Assembly (NCBI GenBank): GCA_020698575.1
Contig: CM036253.1
Span: 35,285,219 to 35,349,218, forward strand
DNA: 64,000 nucleotides
Source: Bostrychus sinensis
Taxonomy: Eukaryota > Chordata > Actinopteri > Gobiiformes > Eleotridae
Direction: 5' to 3'
The position numbers and the translations under genes are program-made. A model generated the notes under the pieces. The model had not been told where the DNA came from, did not search any database, and saw only the letters and a list, made by a program, of their open reading frames with translations. Positions within the stretch are counted from its first letter, which is position 1. Every line of letters begins with the position of its first letter. Below are positions 34,658-46,331 of the stretch, piece by piece.

Positions 34658-35999
34658 CACAGAATTACGAAAACCAGTACCCTAGAGGTACAGCCAGATG
34701 TCCTTACCTGAAACTGGAAACTGCCAAACAAAGACTCCAAGCCTTGGCCACCCGCCTAAAGAGGTACACGAGAGAAATCAAAGCAAGGCAAATAAACCGA
34801 CTGTTCTCAACTCAACCAGCTAAAGTGTACTCTCAGTGGCAAGGTAATAACAACAGAGCAGACCCGCCAAGGTTGGAGACAGAACAATACTGGAAAGGCA
34901 TATGGGAGAAGGAGGCATCACACAACAGCAGTGCACAGTGGCACAGAAGCTCCTGACCATGCATGGAGGGTTCCACCCCAAATCCAGCACCCTGAGACTG
35001 TACACTAAGCACAAGGAAGGAGGCAGAGGACTGGTGAGTGTCAGAACCACTGTCCAGGATGAAACATCCAAGATCCTTGAATACATCAGGAAGATGGCCT
35101 CAATGGATGAAGTGCTCAGTGAATGTCTCAGGCAGTGGAAAACAGAGGACGAGGTGCTGGAGGAACCATTATGGGAGGAAAAGTCCCTACATGGGATGTA
35201 CCACCGACAGATAACTGAAGTGGCTGATATCCAGAAATCCTACCAATGGCTAGAGAGGGCTGGACTGAAGGACAGCACAGAGGCACTGATCATGGCTGCA
35301 CAGGAGCAGGCCTTGAGCACCAGAGCAATAGAGGCCAAGATCTACCATACAAGACAAGACCCCAGGTGCAGACTGTGCAAAGAGGATCCTGAGACAATCC
35401 AGCACATAACTGCAGGCTGTAAGATGCTGGCAGGGAAAGCATTCATGGAGCGTCATAACCAAGTGGCTAGTATAGTGTACAGGAACATCTGTGCAGAGTA
35501 CAGTCTGGAAGTCCCCAAGTCAAGATGGGAAACACCTCCAAAGGTGATAGAGAACGACCGAGCTAAAATCCTGTGGGACTTCCAGACCCAGACAGACAAA
35601 ATGGTAGTGGCAAACCAACCGGACATTGTGGTGATGGACAAACAGCAGAGGAAAGCCGTTGTGGTTGACATCGTATTACCAAGCGATCGCAACATCAGGA
35701 AAAAGGAACATGAGAAACTGGAGAAATACCAAGGCCCCAAAGAAGAACTTGAAAAGGCCTGGAAAGTGAAGGCAACAGTGGTGCCTGTGGTCATCGGAGC
35801 ACTCGGGGCAGTAACCCCCAAACTGGAAGAGTGGCTACAGCAGATCCCAGGAAAAACATCAGACATCTCAGTCCAGAAGAGCACAGTCCTAGGAACAGCA
35901 AAGATACTGCGCAGAACCCTCAAGTTCCCAGGGCCTCTGGTAGAGGACCCGAGCTTGGATGGATGAAACCGCCCGCGGAGGGTGAGAGGACAATTTTTT
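34658..35999 (+). mobile_element. Dong/R4-type non-LTR retrotransposon, RT deleted
   Basis: The first part (to about 34940) encodes the region before the reverse transcriptase, with KLETAKQRLQALATRLKRY, INRLFSTQPAKVYSQWQG and LETEQYWKGIWE. The next bases jump straight to the C-terminal part starting LLTMHGGFHPKSSTLRLY. The whole reverse transcriptase is missing. Downstream come the CCHC knuckle and the restriction-like endonuclease. I place it by memory with the Dong/R4 (Rex6-like) fish elements. Confidence 0.8.
34902..35966 (+). CDS. C-terminal part of retrotransposon ORF: CCHC and restriction-like endonuclease
   Basis: A 354-codon frame; about the first 15 codons are read across the deletion in the wrong frame, and the real family match starts at LLTMHGG. 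Residues 156-173 form the zinc knuckle CRLCKEDPETIQHITAGC (C-x2-C-x8-H-x4-C). Residues 240-262 hold PDIVV and VVDIVLPSD, which fit the PD-(D/E)xK active-site strands of R2/R4-type nucleases, followed by a Lys/Glu-rich helix (KKEHEKLEKYQG). In an intact element this enzyme nicks the target DNA to prime reverse transcription. The frame is uninterrupted to its stop and unusually well preserved, but without an RT it cannot transpose alone. Confidence 0.8.
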   Translation: MGEGGITQQQCTVAQKLLTMHGGFHPKSSTLRLYTKHKEGGRGLVSVRTTVQDETSKILEYIRKMASMDEVLSECLRQWKTEDEVLEEPLWEEKSLHGMYHRQITEVADIQKSYQWLERAGLKDSTEALIMAAQEQALSTRAIEAKIYHTRQDPRCRLCKEDPETIQHITAGCKMLAGKAFMERHNQVASIVYRNICAEYSLEVPKSRWETPPKVIENDRAKILWDFQTQTDKMVVANQPDIVVMDKQQRKAVVVDIVLPSDRNIRKKEHEKLEKYQGPKEELEKAWKVKATVVPVVIGALGAVTPKLEEWLQQIPGKTSDISVQKSTVLGTAKILRRTLKFPGPLVEDPSLDG

Positions 36000-36517
36000 T
36001 TGTACTTGGAAACTTGGTTAACAGCTAAAATAACAAAGCATTTGTCAGTGTCCAACAAACTTAAGGACCTAGCTGTACATAAAAAACTGAACTGAAATTA
36101 AATTGAATTGCATTACTTTGTTTAGTTCCAACACAATTCTAAACTCTGACTAGTCAGTTATTGTACCATGTTAGGTGTGAATGTCCCATCTCATAATAAA
36201 ATGAATACCTTGTACAAAACATGCACAGTGTTTGCAATATGGAAATTGTTGATACAGTAAAAAAAAATCTGTCATAACTGTTCAGATTGAAAGTCCAGCG
36301 TTAGACTCATTATTGTCCCATTTTCTCTTTCTCTTTGCTTCTTTTGCTTTCTTTTTTTCTGTTTGTCTTTTTGTACAATTTCCCTGTTCAACCAGACAAG
36401 GCTGTATAAGACACTTTCCAATGCCATATAGTCAAAGCTGACAATACTCTTTCTTAATGTGGAATCAGCACCCCAATCTATCTATTGTATCAATTTAAAT
36501 CCTTTATAACCAGGATA
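36000..36517. other. No recognised feature
   Basis: AT-rich DNA including a T/C-rich patch (36315-36380). Confidence 0.35.
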
Positions 36518-36519
36518 TA

Positions 36520-37226
36520 CAGTCCTATGTAAAAGTGTGGGCACCCCTCTGAGGTTTCATAATAATTTACGCTGTCTTCATGAAAAAAGATCACAGAAGT
36601 AACATAGTTGCTTGAGGTAGGCAAAAGCTCATTTAGACAAGCCAGATTCATTTTGAAATAATGTGGTGTGGACTGACATACCTCACTGGACTGACATTTG
36701 TGGTGTGGCATCACCCTCCCATACAACTGTTCTGAATTGTTGACTCATGTACAGAAACATCTGCAGCAGGATGATCTTGTAGGTGTTTGGAGGTGATCTG
36801 TGGGTTGTCTGTAACCATTCTCACCATTCCTTGCCTATGTCTCTCTGGTATTTACTTGGCCTGCCACATCTGGCCTTAACATCAACTTTGCCTGTGTCCT
36901 TTTATTTCCTGATTTTCTTAAATACCTTTTCTCATTATTGAATGCACCTGTCTATGAAGTTCAAGGCTTAACTAACTAATCTAACAAGTTTTGTTTTGCA
37001 AATAATCCATTTTGACAAGTTACATGCATTCAAATCAGCTTATAAGGTTGCCCAAATATTTGCACTTTTTTTTTTCATATTTCATTTAATTTCATACACC
37101 CAAATGCTGCTACACTAAAAACTGTTGTTAGGAAAACACCCTAGAACGCAGATGTCACTAGAAAAGTAATACAGAGTAAATTATTATGCAACATCAGAGG
37201 GGTGCCCAAACTTTTACATATGACTG
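36520..37226. mobile_element. Tc1/mariner-type MITE
   Basis: The inverted ends are CAGTCCTATGTAAAAGTGTG on the left and CAGTCATATGTAAAAGTTTG on the right (opposite strand), both followed by 'ggcacccctctga'. TA flanks each end. The inverted repeat extends about 50 bp. The 707-bp interior has no transposase. Confidence 0.85.
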
Positions 37227-37227
37227 T

Positions 37228-37370
37228 AAGCCTGAGGTGGAAGCGTTGCCCACTAACCGGAGGGTAGGCATCTCAAACCTTGCTTGAAACACATACTGTC
37301 ATTGTGTCGATGAGCAAGACGCTTCACCCATGCTGCCTACTTCGCAGTGTGTGGCTGGATGTGAAAGCAA
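37228..37370 (+). repeat. tRNA-derived SINE (family A), 5'-truncated
   Basis: 'gcgttgcccactaaccggag', 'tgtcattgtgtcgatgagc' and 'aagacgcttcacccatgctg' match the tRNA-like 3' half and body of the family A SINE seen at 18.6 and 25.0 kb. It begins directly after the MITE. Confidence 0.6.
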
Positions 37371-37965
37371 ATCAAAAACCTGCCAAATAACCGTGCGACT
37401 GGTTCACTGTGGTAACCTCTAATGCAAAAGGGAGCAGTTGAAAGATAAAAAAAGAATAACATAAGTCTATACAACGTATAAAGTCTGACACTGCATTTGC
37501 TGCAGTCTTCACTCAGCCTCAGCCCTGCCTCATTAGAGATGCTAAGCCTCACATTTATCAGAGTTTGTTGTCCCGGGCCAATGTTTGGGCTGAGCACCGA
37601 AATTCTTCATTAGGTTTGGTGACTGCACTTTGATCAGCCGCTGGATTACACAACACTCAAATCCAGCATTTAAATTCTAATGCCTCTGAGCTGAGCCCTT
37701 CTCCAGAGGTCCTTCTGAACTCAGGGGTGCATCACAGAGGGCACAGAGGCGGGGGCACACACTGGGCTACTCAGAGGCTAACAACAAGACAGAAGTGTGG
37801 CAGCTGTTTAAAGGTTTTATCATTGGCTTTAGCTCATTTACTGAAACCTGGTTCCAGTCGATCTTCCTCTTCAAACCTATATTTCAACAGGATTCTCTGT
37901 TTGAAATCATAGAACATTTCTTATCATTTCAAACAATTTTCAAAATTTCTCAAAACACTTCACAC
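37371..37965. other. No recognised feature
   Basis: No gene or repeat recognised between a SINE fragment and the 21-bp minisatellite. Confidence 0.35.
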
Positions 37966-37967
37966 AG

Positions 37968-38988
37968 CTCTCACACAGAGACACACAACTCTCACACAGA
38001 CACACAGCTCTTACACAGACACACAGCTCTCACGTAGACACAGAGCTCTCCCACAGCTTTCCCACAGCTCTCACACAGAGACACAGCTCTCACACAGAGA
38101 CACAGCTCTTACACAGAGACACACAGTTCTCACACAGAGACACACAGCTCTCACACAGAGACACACAGCTCTCACACAGAGACACACAGCTCTCACACAG
38201 AGACACACAGCTCTCACACAGAGACACACAGCTCTCACACAGAGACACACAGCTCTTACACAGAGACACACAGCTCTTACACAGAGACACACAGTTCTCA
38301 CACAGAGACACACAGCTCTCACACAGAGACACACAGCTCTCACACAGAGACACACAGCTCTCACACAGAGACACACAGCTCTCCCACAGCTTTCCCACAG
38401 CTCTCCCACAGCTTTCCCACAGCTCTCACACAGAGACACACAGCTCTCACACAGAGACACACAGCTCTTACACAGAGACACACAGTTCTCACACAGAGAC
38501 ACACAGCTCTCACACAGAGACACACAGCTCTCACACAGAGACACACAGCTCTCACACAGAGACACACAGCTCTCACACAGAGACACACAGCTCTCACACA
38601 GAGACACACAGCTCTCACACAGAGACACACAGCTCGCACGCAGAGACACAGCTCTCACGCAGACACACAGCTCTTACACAGAGACACACAGTTCTCACAC
38701 AGAGACACACAGCTCTCACACAGAGACACACAGCTCTCACACAGAGACACACAGCTCGCACGCAGAGACACAGCTCTCACGCAGACACACAGCTCTCACA
38801 CAGAGACACACAGCTCTCACACAGAGACACACAGCTCTCACACAGAGACACACAGCTCTCACACAGAGGCACACAGCTCTCACACAGAGACACACAGCTC
38901 TCACACAGAGGCACACAGCTCTCACACAGAGACACACAGCTCTCACACAGAGGCACACAGCTCTCACACAGACACACAGTTCCACTGA
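37968..38988. repeat. 21-bp minisatellite (agctctcacacagagacacac)
   Basis: About 1 kb and some 47 copies of the unit 'gctctcacacagagacac' plus three bases, with 'ttacacag', 'agttctc' and 'cccacagctttcccac' variants recurring in blocks. The period is a multiple of three and lacks stops, so the minus strand shows Cys-Val-Ser-Leu-Cys-Glu-Ser repeat frames of up to 195 codons. These are artefacts, not a gene. Confidence 0.95.
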
Positions 38989-38989
38989 A

Positions 38990-39594
38990 CTCACTTTGTT
39001 TGGCCATTACAATAGTCTTGTATACACATGGAAAGAGATTTTGTCCAAAATACTGTCTCTTTAAATACAGAAACTTGAAGTTAACTGTGAAAATCAACAT
39101 CAGCATCTAAGTAGAAGAAAGAAAAATGAGAGTTGACTGAGGGGTCATACAGGAGTCAACTGGACTAGTGAGTTTTTATGGTAGTGCTTTACTCCCAATT
39201 TTAGGGGGAGTTTTGTAGAGAAAAATGTGACCAAAGAACTTGCAGCAAAGAAACAAGCTTTGCTGCAAGTTATTTGGTTCCCCTGTACGTTACAAACATC
39301 TCATAGCCCAGTGCTCCACAAGTCTCCCATGGTTAAAAGACGGTGGTCTTTTAATCTGTGGGCCCTGAAGTTTCATCAGTGAATGTGCACGGAAGGTCCT
39401 TATCAGATTATGGGATTATCCAGTCACTCTGAAATCAAAAGAGCAGTGACAGAGCAGAGTGTGGGCAGCGCACAGACCCCGAGAATAGTCTAGGAGATGT
39501 TCTTTTTAATGAGAAAGCACATAATGCTTCATAAAAATGTACATCTTTAGAAAGTATTTTAAATAATATAGAGTATGGCAATGTAGTTGTAAAA
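38990..39594. other. No recognised feature
   Basis: Unrecognised sequence between the minisatellite and a dispersed repeat. Confidence 0.35.
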
Positions 39595-39870
39595 CCAGGT
39601 TTGCAGTGGTTTCGCTGGGTGGAGTCTGTATGTCCTCCTCATGTGACCGTGGGTTCTCTCTGGGTACTGCGGCTTCCTCCCACCATCCAAAGACAGCCAT
39701 GTGTTAGGTGAATTTGTGACTCTAAATTACCTCTAGTAAATGAATGTAAGAGTAAATGGTGTCTATGTTTCTGTGCACGACTCTCACTGTCCACTGTCCA
39801 GGGTGCACCTAAGCGTCCATAATTGCTCGGATAGAGTTACCCACTACATCCACCCACGACCCCTAACGGG
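39595..39870 (+). repeat. Dispersed repeat family B copy
   Basis: 'gtggagtctgtatgtcctcc', 'tctgggtactgcggcttcc' and 'tcccaccatccaaagacag' belong to the same family as 30391-30752, here on the plus strand and lacking the tRNA-like head. Confidence 0.55.
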
Positions 39871-40407
39871 AATAAGCAGAATCAAAATGGCTTTGGTTTA
39901 TATCGTGCTTTTCAAGGCACTCAAAGGGCTTTACAACTGAGTCGAGTATGCATTCACTCCTCAGTCACACATACAGAGAAATGAAATTGCATTGTTCTCA
40001 AACCTGCAGTGCAAACAAGTAACAGGAAGTAAAACACTGTAGATAGTGCAATATATTAAAAAATATGCAGCTATGGGCATGCAAAAATTAAGCTATGCTA
40101 AAAGTACAAAAAATAAATACGGCATAAGACACATAACCTAACTGATTAGGGTCAATGAGGCCAGACCAGTGCAACAGTAAAGCTAGTGAATGAATGGCAA
40201 TGCAAAAATGTAAACAGTACAGATATAGTAAACAGCAGCGACAGAAGAAGATGAGTGAATAATACACAAAAAACTCATCACTTTCGAGGAATAATCTTAT
40301 CTGAAGAGCTGGTCACACCCTCTCAGAGAGTAGAAGGAGTATTTTAGAATCGCCTTACTCCGAACAACAATTTGAAGCTCCTCAGTGGCAGGGCACCAGG
40401 GGTTAAT

Positions 40408-42178
40408 GGCCCTCAATTAGCAAACTTGCGTATGCCAAAAAATGGGTGTACATCAGGCGTATGCCCAAGGCCACACAAGTTTCAGGATTTATCAATATGG
40501 ACGTAGGCGTATGCTCAAATCCTATGCCAGGTCAGGAGGTGGTGTACATATACGCCAGTTTCAAGTAAACGGCAAGCTGCACAGGAAAATAATTAATACG
40601 AGCATAAAACGTGTTGCCACATTAAGTTTACTCAAACTTACAGTGCTGCAGAAAAAAATGGCATTTTAAAATATTTTTGTTTGGACCATATATCGAGCAG
40701 CAAGAGCTGTCAATAAAGTATGTGTGTGTTTTCCCAGCTATGGCTTTGATGAGGCTGCTTTTGATAAAAGCTAATTATTGTCCAGAGCTAAATAAGAAAT
40801 TAAGGTTTCTTTAAGCACAAAAACTGCTAAGTATAACTCCTTAGACAGAACTTGGAAATTAACCTGCTCAGAGCCAAGGTCACTGTGCACTATTACTCTG
40901 GAGCAGCCACACTTACACCAAGGAGCAGCAGCAGCAGCAGCCAGCAGCGGTGACCACAATGTCAGTCCCGGAGAGACGTAGGACAAAATTCGTCACAAAA
41001 AAGTACCACTGTCTACTTTTATATGGGCTAATGTCTGAGCAAACTTTGGAAGGGAACAGTTTGAATCCAGCGCTTCATTTTAGGGGTGGTTCTGGACCAC
41101 TTTTAACTGGGGGGCCACACTGGGTCCAGTGTTTTTGCCAGAGGGTAAATGAAACATTTTGATGTAAACTGACTAGGACTTATTTTTAAATAACAGTTAA
41201 AAATAACTGATATCATCTTGGTAAAAATGATCATGCTTTTATAATGCTAGAATATCCCTTGAAACAAATTTACAATATAATGTGTGAGTTTCATTGGGCA
41301 TTTGGGACACTTCAGAGGGGTGGCCACTAGAGGGCACAGGCACACAGTTACAGGGGCACTGGCCACCCCTGGCCACCGCCTAGAACTGCCCCTGCTTCCC
41401 TTAGATTAGAAAGGGAAACTTTCTCCGCCGCAGGCATGGTGTGTTTACCTGGATGCGACCGGGACTGAGCACGGCTTATCTTGGGCTGGGCTCGCCAGGT
41501 TCCACAGTGTGAGCGTAGCTCATCCCCCGTGCATGTGCCTGTCCTGGGGAAAAGTTCTCTTTAGGCAGACACCTTCAGCCACATCAGCATACAAGCCCCC
41601 ACCTTCCTCCACTAAGTCAAGACTGAATCGCAGCCACTCAGCTCTGGTCCAGGCTCAGTCTGAGTCTGTTATGGCTATGGTTCTTTAACATCTCATGTAT
41701 TTAACACGCTTAACAAGTTGCCAAACATATGTGTATTGTAAATGTTGAATAAAATAATCTAGTTCGGGCAATATTTTAAACTATATTTATTAGCTTCAAC
41801 TGGCGAAAGTATTTTTGGATATTAAGGCAAATATTGGGGTCGACGCTAAAATTAAACCTTTTTATAATATTTTCCATGCATAAAAACAACATAATTTTTA
41901 TTCCTTATTCATTTATTTGTGCATTTTCTGCTCAGAGTCAAGCCCCTATTGCCGTATAATGTGCCTCCATGCTGCAAACTCTGTGGGTGAGGCCACCTGA
42001 ACTGTGAATATTTACGGATGTTTCATTCAAATCACTCTCGTTTTCAGCCGCCGGATTTATCACCAACTGGTTGTGCATACACCCAGATTGGAGTGGTACA
42101 CACAGTTTCATAAATCCCATGCGCCCTCTAGTGTATGCACATTTTTACGCAAGAATCTGCACCCGATAAATGAGGGCC
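40408..42178. mobile_element. Long DNA transposon with GGCCCTCA ends
   Basis: The ends are GGCCCTCAATTAGC on the left and GGCCCTCATTTATC on the right (opposite strand). Both arms are homologous to the 410-bp MITE at 45079-45488 (in opposite orientation): 240 bp on the left and 190 bp on the right. About 1.3 kb of other DNA lies between the arms, including a further inverted-repeat element. I see no transposase frame in it. Confidence 0.7.
41078..41396. mobile_element. Nested MITE-like element
   Basis: The left arm 'aggggtggttctggacc' and the right arm, on the opposite strand 'aggggcagttctaggcgg', are inverted and lie 320 bp apart within the larger element. A fish hAT-like type with CAGGGGTGG-like ends is likely. 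Confidence 0.45.
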
Positions 42179-42675
42179 AATGAGAGTCACCCTGAGAGCC
42201 TCAAGTATTGTGGTTGCTGTACCAGGCTGTTGTGGTGAAAAAGCTGAGCCAAATGGTGAAGCAGTCAACAGTGAACGGTTTCTGCTGTCGCCTGTGTTTG
42301 TGAGCCTGTATCAGTATCAAAAGACCAATATCTCTGATACATGCAGCCAAATGAATTCCCTCTGCAGGGTGGCTACCTTCCTTTGTCCTGGGATCTCTAC
42401 ATGCTACACATGGTTAGAACCTAGGCCAGAGCAACAGGTTTGTACTACCAAATGGTCAAGCCACCTACGCTGATCAAAACAAAAACAAACCTAGATTTGG
42501 ACACCTCTCCCATGAGTCCTCAGATGTAATTTTATGCAAAATGAAAGAATGAACAGGTGTTGTCTCTCCTAAAAACATTAAGGTGCAAAATTAAATGGAG
42601 CAAGGTCCACTTCTTAACCATTAACTAGGTGCTGGTTAATTAGGAGTATTATTAGGGAATAGTATAATGTAATAA

Positions 42676-43165
42676 GGAGCTGAGCCGAAAGGCGAAGCTC
42701 TCGATTTACCGGTCGATCTACGTTCCTACTCTCACCTATGGTCATGAGCTTTGGGTCATGACCGAAAGGACAAGATCCCGGATACAAGCGGCCGAAAGGA
42801 GTTTCCTCCGCAGGGTGGCTGGGCCCTCCCTTAGAGATAGGGTGAGGAGCTCTGTCACCCGGGAGGAGCTCGGAGTAGAGCCGCTGCTCCTCCACATCGA
42901 GAGGAGTCAGTTGAGGTGGCTCGGGCATCTGTTCTGGATGCCTCCTGGTCGCCTCCCTGGAGAGGTGTTCCGGGCATGTCCCACCGGGCGGAGGCCCCGA
43001 GGAAGACCTAGGACACGCTGGAGGACACTATGTCTCTCAGCTGGCCTGGGAACGCCTTGGGGTCCCCACGGTAGAGCTGGAGGAAGTGTCTGTGGATAGG
43101 GAAGTCTGGGCATCTTTGCTTAGACTGCTGCCTCCGCGACCTGGCCCCGGATAAGCGGAAGAAGA
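42676..43165 (+). pseudogene. LINE 3' end (reverse transcriptase C-terminal region)
   Basis: The frame at 42758-43099 reads MTERTRSRIQAAERSFLRRV, then DRVRSSVTREELGVEPLLLH and LRWLGHLFWMPPGRLPGEVF, the C-terminal end of a very common fish LINE ORF2. A frameshift near 43040 breaks the tail. It is followed by the 3' end 'ggccccggataagcgg'. The same 3' end occurs on the minus strand at 58.1 kb. Clade is uncertain (RTE- or I-like). Confidence 0.8.
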
Positions 43166-45075
43166 TGGATGTATGGAGTATAATTTATGTCCACAAAAAT
43201 CCTTACTTCCCACTAATAAGCAGTACGTTTATTATGGGGAAAATGTTACCTAATAGCTAATTAGTTGTAGAATATGGTCTCACAGAATAAGGGATTAGTA
43301 GTTGCTTTATAATTACCAAATAAGAGCTAATTAACAACTAAGTATTATGCTACTTAGCATCTACGTAATGGTGTGGACCTTAAAGTGGACCTTAAAATAA
43401 AGTGTTACACTAATCTCCACACACGCAAAAAACAAAACTTCCACAACCTCCCTAATTCACTCCAAGCCTCTACACTAAACTAACTCCAAATTGTCTGCCA
43501 ACCAACCAATCAATACCTCAGGGTCAGGTACACCCCATGTGCCACACGTTGACAGTCTGTGCTAGGCACCACAGTACACTAGGAGGCCAGCGTACATGGC
43601 ATGAGACCAGCTTCAGCTCCAAGCGCATCATAGACAGATCATACTGACACCAGGTGTAGGTCAAACCTGGAGAGACAGGGCAAATTGCATGATGGCCTCA
43701 GATTCCCAAGTCAAGAACAAGAACAATGGAAAAGGAATGGGCTTCTCATACACAGGTGAAGGGCAAAGTCCATGTTTGAGAGTCCAATAAACTGCTTCAG
43801 TTCAGAGGTCCTAATCTTGAAGTAACAAAACATTTATTTCACACTGTGCCTACATAGCACTAGGCATTCTATACATTGCCTACAGGCAAAGTACATAATA
43901 AGGATATTTCCTACTTTGCCTAAAAACGCCAGTCATTCCCACATGCCTGTAACCTAAACAGTACAACCAGGGAACAGATGTTTAATATAAAGATTTACAC
44001 ACAAGATTCTCCAGATAGTTGGTACTATATCTCCACATCCATTATAGGTTAAACATTCTTCTAATAAAAATACTTTCACAACAAACATGGTGGTACCCCG
44101 TGTTACATGTGTTATGTGCAATATGTGTAGTAAACAAAATTTCCAGATGCCATTAAGTCATGAGTGTTATATTTCCCCGTGACTAAAGAGCAGTGCAGAA
44201 GCATTTGGATGAAAGTGCAACAATAAGGACTCGAGTATAGACCTCATTACTGAGTTAATTAGCCTTGAGAGCAGTGACAGAGATCATGGCAGTTCATTAC
44301 CACAGTTTAGAGCACACAGCATCAGCCTCTGCTCTCCCCAAACACCCAGACAAGTACTGGACAGCTCCCACACTAGGGACTCAGTTAATTAACAATCTGT
44401 CAGCTAAACACACCGCCACCAGCAAATCTCAGGATGGACAGGTCCTCCCAGGGGGCTTTGCAGGAAGGAAACAAGATGGAGTCTTTCAGTGAAATCAATG
44501 ATCACAAGAGAAGTGTGGGCAGAAGCAGTCAATGAGCAACATATCTGACAGCCATTGGTTATGCATTCAATTTACCAAATAAATAAGACAGGCAGAGACA
44601 GAGCATATAGGGGCCAAGGGGTAGGCACTCAGGAGCTTCAGTGTGTAATGGAAAACATTAAAAATGACTCAGGTATCTTCAGACTAGCAGGAGGCCCTAG
44701 TATAGTTTAAAAGCTACACCGTAGAAGAGTAAAATAAAAAGCAAAGCAAGTTAAACCAGAAATAAAACTAGAAGGGAAATAGTATTGCGGGTCATGTCAT
44801 ACTGCACAGCCCTACTGTGCTGGCATGTGCAGGCAACAATGTCCTTCATGTAAATGCAAACAGAAAGACAAAGGTGTGTCCATCAGCAGTGTCCTGGATC
44901 ACAGAGCAGAGGCTGATTCAGCTGACGGAATGGGAGCAGCCACCACAGAGGCCCGATGTGAGAGGACAGGAGCCCACCGGCACACAGAGGGACACAGAGA
45001 CAAACAGAGAGAAAGACAGCAGGACCAACATGCAGGGGGACAGAGAGAAAGTCAGAAACACAGACAGACAGAGAC
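43166..45075. other. Mostly unrecognised; old repeats
   Basis: The part 43180-43415, ending 'aataaagtgttacacta', resembles an old DNA-transposon arm. From 43.4 to 45.0 kb I see no gene. The overlapping Arg/Gln-rich frames at 44.8-45.2 kb come from 'acagagacag'-type purine-rich sequence. Confidence 0.3.
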
Positions 45076-45078
45076 AGT

Positions 45079-45488
45079 GGCATTTACCAAAGTTGCGTAG
45101 AATAGGGCAGATTCTTGCACTAAAATGTGCATACGCTGAAGGGCGCATGGGATTTATAAAACTGTGCGTACCAATCTTGCTATACGCACAACCAGCTGGT
45201 GATAAATCCAACACCTGAAAACAAGCATGATTTGAATGAAATGCCCCTAAATATTCATGATTCTGCGTAATGTGGCGATATATTTTATGCTCTTATTAAT
45301 TGTTTTCCTGCGCAGTTTGGCACTGACTTGAAACTGGTGTAAGTATGTACACAACCTCCTGAGCTGGTGTAGGATTTGAGCATACCAACCGTATGCCCAC
45401 ATCCACAATGATAAATATTGAAAACTTTGGGTGTACACCAGGCATAAGCCAATTTTTTTGGCGTACTCAAGTTTTATAATAGAGGGCC
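45079..45488. mobile_element. MITE with GGCCCTC end
   Basis: A 410-bp element whose two halves match the two arms of 40408-42178 in reverse order. The right end ends GAGGGCC; the left end has drifted. Short shared words include 'gcataaaatatatcgccac'-type and 'aatttttttggcgtac'. Confidence 0.7.
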
Positions 45489-45489
45489 A

Positions 45490-46330
45490 ATGAGAGGGAC
45501 AGAAAGACAAAAACACACCCACAGGCAGACAGAAGGACAGTGTTGTGTTGTGCTATTACATGAAGTGGCAGATAGAGGGAAATGTTGAACCATGCTGTAC
45601 AGTGAATAAGAAAAAAATAAAGAATTAAAGTGGCTCTGTCTCATGCCTGCTCTTACTTTTTAATGCTGCAACACCACAGACAGACAGGAGCAGAAACCAC
45701 CAGCTGCCACCCGCCATCACTCCACCTGAACCCCCACCCTGCAGCATGTAAAACAGGACATGCCCCACCTCACCACTGTCACAGAAAACCACAACCCTCA
45801 CTGTGAAAAAACCCACCTACCAGCCACAATACAAAAATTAAGACAATGTAATCCAATAAATGCTTTGATAAAAGGTGAATGCCTGTCACATGGAATAAAA
45901 AAACACAGAATACAGTCAGAACACAGACTGATGGAGCAGAAGGACCTCAAGTTCAGTGGCACAGCGACTTTTATGTTTTCTGTCTGTCTGTCCCTCTCAG
46001 TGCTAGTGGCTCCTGTCCTCTCTAAGCCCCAGCAAACACCACTTAACTCTTTCATCCCCAATGATGTTCTGTCAATTTTGTTTTCAATGGAACCAGATAC
46101 AGGAGGGGTTGTTGTGCACTTAGTACAATACTAGCTACAGGGAAATCAAGTGAATATGCTTCTGCCAACAGGACAGAATGCAACATTTTATAGACTCTTC
46201 TTTCTTTTGGTATTTACACTTTAAATAAAATGATAGCACAACATTTTCTGTGGGACAGCAGAGACAGTTGAAAATGACCACAAATGATGGCAACTGGCTG
46301 GCAACTTTCAGAGAAAATGCTGCCTGGGAA
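45490..46330. other. No recognised feature
   Basis: Contains the chance frame 45760-46134. No splice or domain evidence. Confidence 0.3.
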
Positions 46331-46331
46331 A

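Noticed and set aside
35453..36058. 201-codon minus-strand frame
   Set aside because: It is the antisense shadow of the retrotransposon endonuclease frame.
38071..38658. 195-codon Cys-Val-Ser-Leu-Cys-Glu-Ser repeat protein
   Set aside because: The 21-bp array lacks stops in several frames, and the frame is confined to the array.
37968..38988. CRISPR-like direct repeats
   Set aside because: The units are contiguous without unique spacers, and the genome is a vertebrate one.
44817..45218. 133-codon Arg/Gln/Thr-rich frame
   Set aside because: It is built on 'acagagagaaag'-type purine-rich sequence and runs into a MITE; no splice or domain support.
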